Shown piece after piece: positions 6,602-6,819 of a DNA stretch of 6,819 nt; position 1 is the first letter of the stretch; each line of letters begins with the position of its first letter. The DNA comes from Clostridiales bacterium. GTDB taxonomy: Bacteria > Bacillota > Peptococcia > Peptococcales > Peptococcaceae. The stretch is taken from contig QAKL01000134.1 in the NCBI GenBank assembly GCA_003343815.1, positions 1 to 6,819 of the forward strand, read 5' to 3'. Position numbers and translations under genes: made by a program. The notes under the pieces were generated by a model. It was not told where the DNA came from and made no database searches. It was given only the letters and a program-made list of their open reading frames with translations.

Positions 6602-6819
6602 ATGAGTAGAAGAAAGGTGCATCATTATGAGGGTGTATTGGAGGAGATAGTTAAAGCGGCGGCATTAAATGACGGGGTGGCAATATCTTCGGAGGTGCCG
6701 AGTCGGGTGCGGCAAGTGGCTATTGATAAATATGGTAGCTGGGCACAGGCGTGTAAGTGTGCCGGCGTGAAGTGTCCGTCAGTGATAAATAGAAAGAATA
6801 TTGCCGCACCGATGCAGGC
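6602..6819 (+). CDS. Unrecognised protein with an HNH/homing-endonuclease-associated-repeat-like motif; 3' end outside window
   Basis: The frame is open from the ATG at 6602 to the window edge, 72 complete codons. GGAGG (6589-6593) lies 8 nt before this ATG. The nearer ATG at 6598 is in another frame and stops after three codons (ATG GAT GAG TAG). The protein starts MSRRKVHHYEG and then shows a probable helix (residues 11-22), a second helix with SRVRQVAIDKYGSW (34-47), and QACKCAGVKC (49-58). The pattern of a basic helix followed by YGSW, then an Ala-rich helix ending in AG-hydrophobic, resembles the small helical repeat found in some HNH and homing endonuclease proteins (Pfam HNH_repeat), which is thought to bind DNA. 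Three cysteines (51, 53, 58) sit in the motif. Three ATA and three AGA codons in 72 are more than expected from the neighbouring core genes. A DNA-binding or regulatory role is a guess, and the rest of the gene is not visible. Confidence 0.75.
   Translation, partial: MSRRKVHHYEGVLEEIVKAAALNDGVAISSEVPSRVRQVAIDKYGSWAQACKCAGVKCPSVINRKNIAAPMQ

Noticed and set aside
6598..6609. ATG at 6598 as the start of the right-edge gene
   Set aside because: It reads ATG GAT GAG TAG and stops after three codons. The overlapping ATG at 6602 opens the long frame with better spacing from GGAGG.

Overview
The window looks like chromosomal DNA from a low-to-moderate-GC Bacillota (Firmicutes) species. The evidence is the single-chain clostridial-type PurL with its glutaminase domain fused on, strong AGGAGG-type ribosome binding sites, a Gram-positive-style der-plsY-gpsA cluster, and U-tailed hairpin terminators. 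A Negativicutes origin (Acidaminococcaceae or Phascolarctobacterium-like) is a guess from gene order and composition. No sequence-level proof of taxon is available here. I see no rRNA, tRNA, CRISPR array, insertion sequence or phage gene.

Layout: (1) 1-2892, the 3' three quarters of purL (de novo purine synthesis), open at the left edge. (2) 2896-2933, a strong hairpin terminator that also lies at the end of a convergent gene. (3) 2932-3222 on the minus strand, a 96-residue DUF4491-type small membrane protein with its own promoter and a strong Shine-Dalgarno site. (4) 3223-3417, a divergent promoter region with a 16-bp perfect palindrome and a 10-bp direct repeat. (5) 3424-6358, a tight three-gene operon der-plsY-gpsA with gaps of 5 and 2 nt, driven by a near-consensus promoter and closed by a hairpin terminator. 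(6) 6453-6601, a promoter region with two palindromes. (7) 6602-6819, the start of an unrecognised small-protein gene cut by the right edge. Its one visible motif resembles the repeat associated with homing endonucleases and HNH proteins.

How the genes work together: GpsA makes sn-glycerol 3-phosphate from dihydroxyacetone phosphate, and PlsY acylates it with acyl-phosphate to lysophosphatidic acid, so the two are consecutive steps at the entry to phospholipid synthesis. Der, first in the operon, is the double-GTPase needed for 50S ribosome maturation. The cluster therefore joins ribosome assembly with membrane lipid supply. PurL and the DUF4491 gene are separate transcription units. Most of the window is ordinary core genome. 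The least explained parts are the truncated right-edge gene with its palindrome-bearing promoter and the palindromic element upstream of der.
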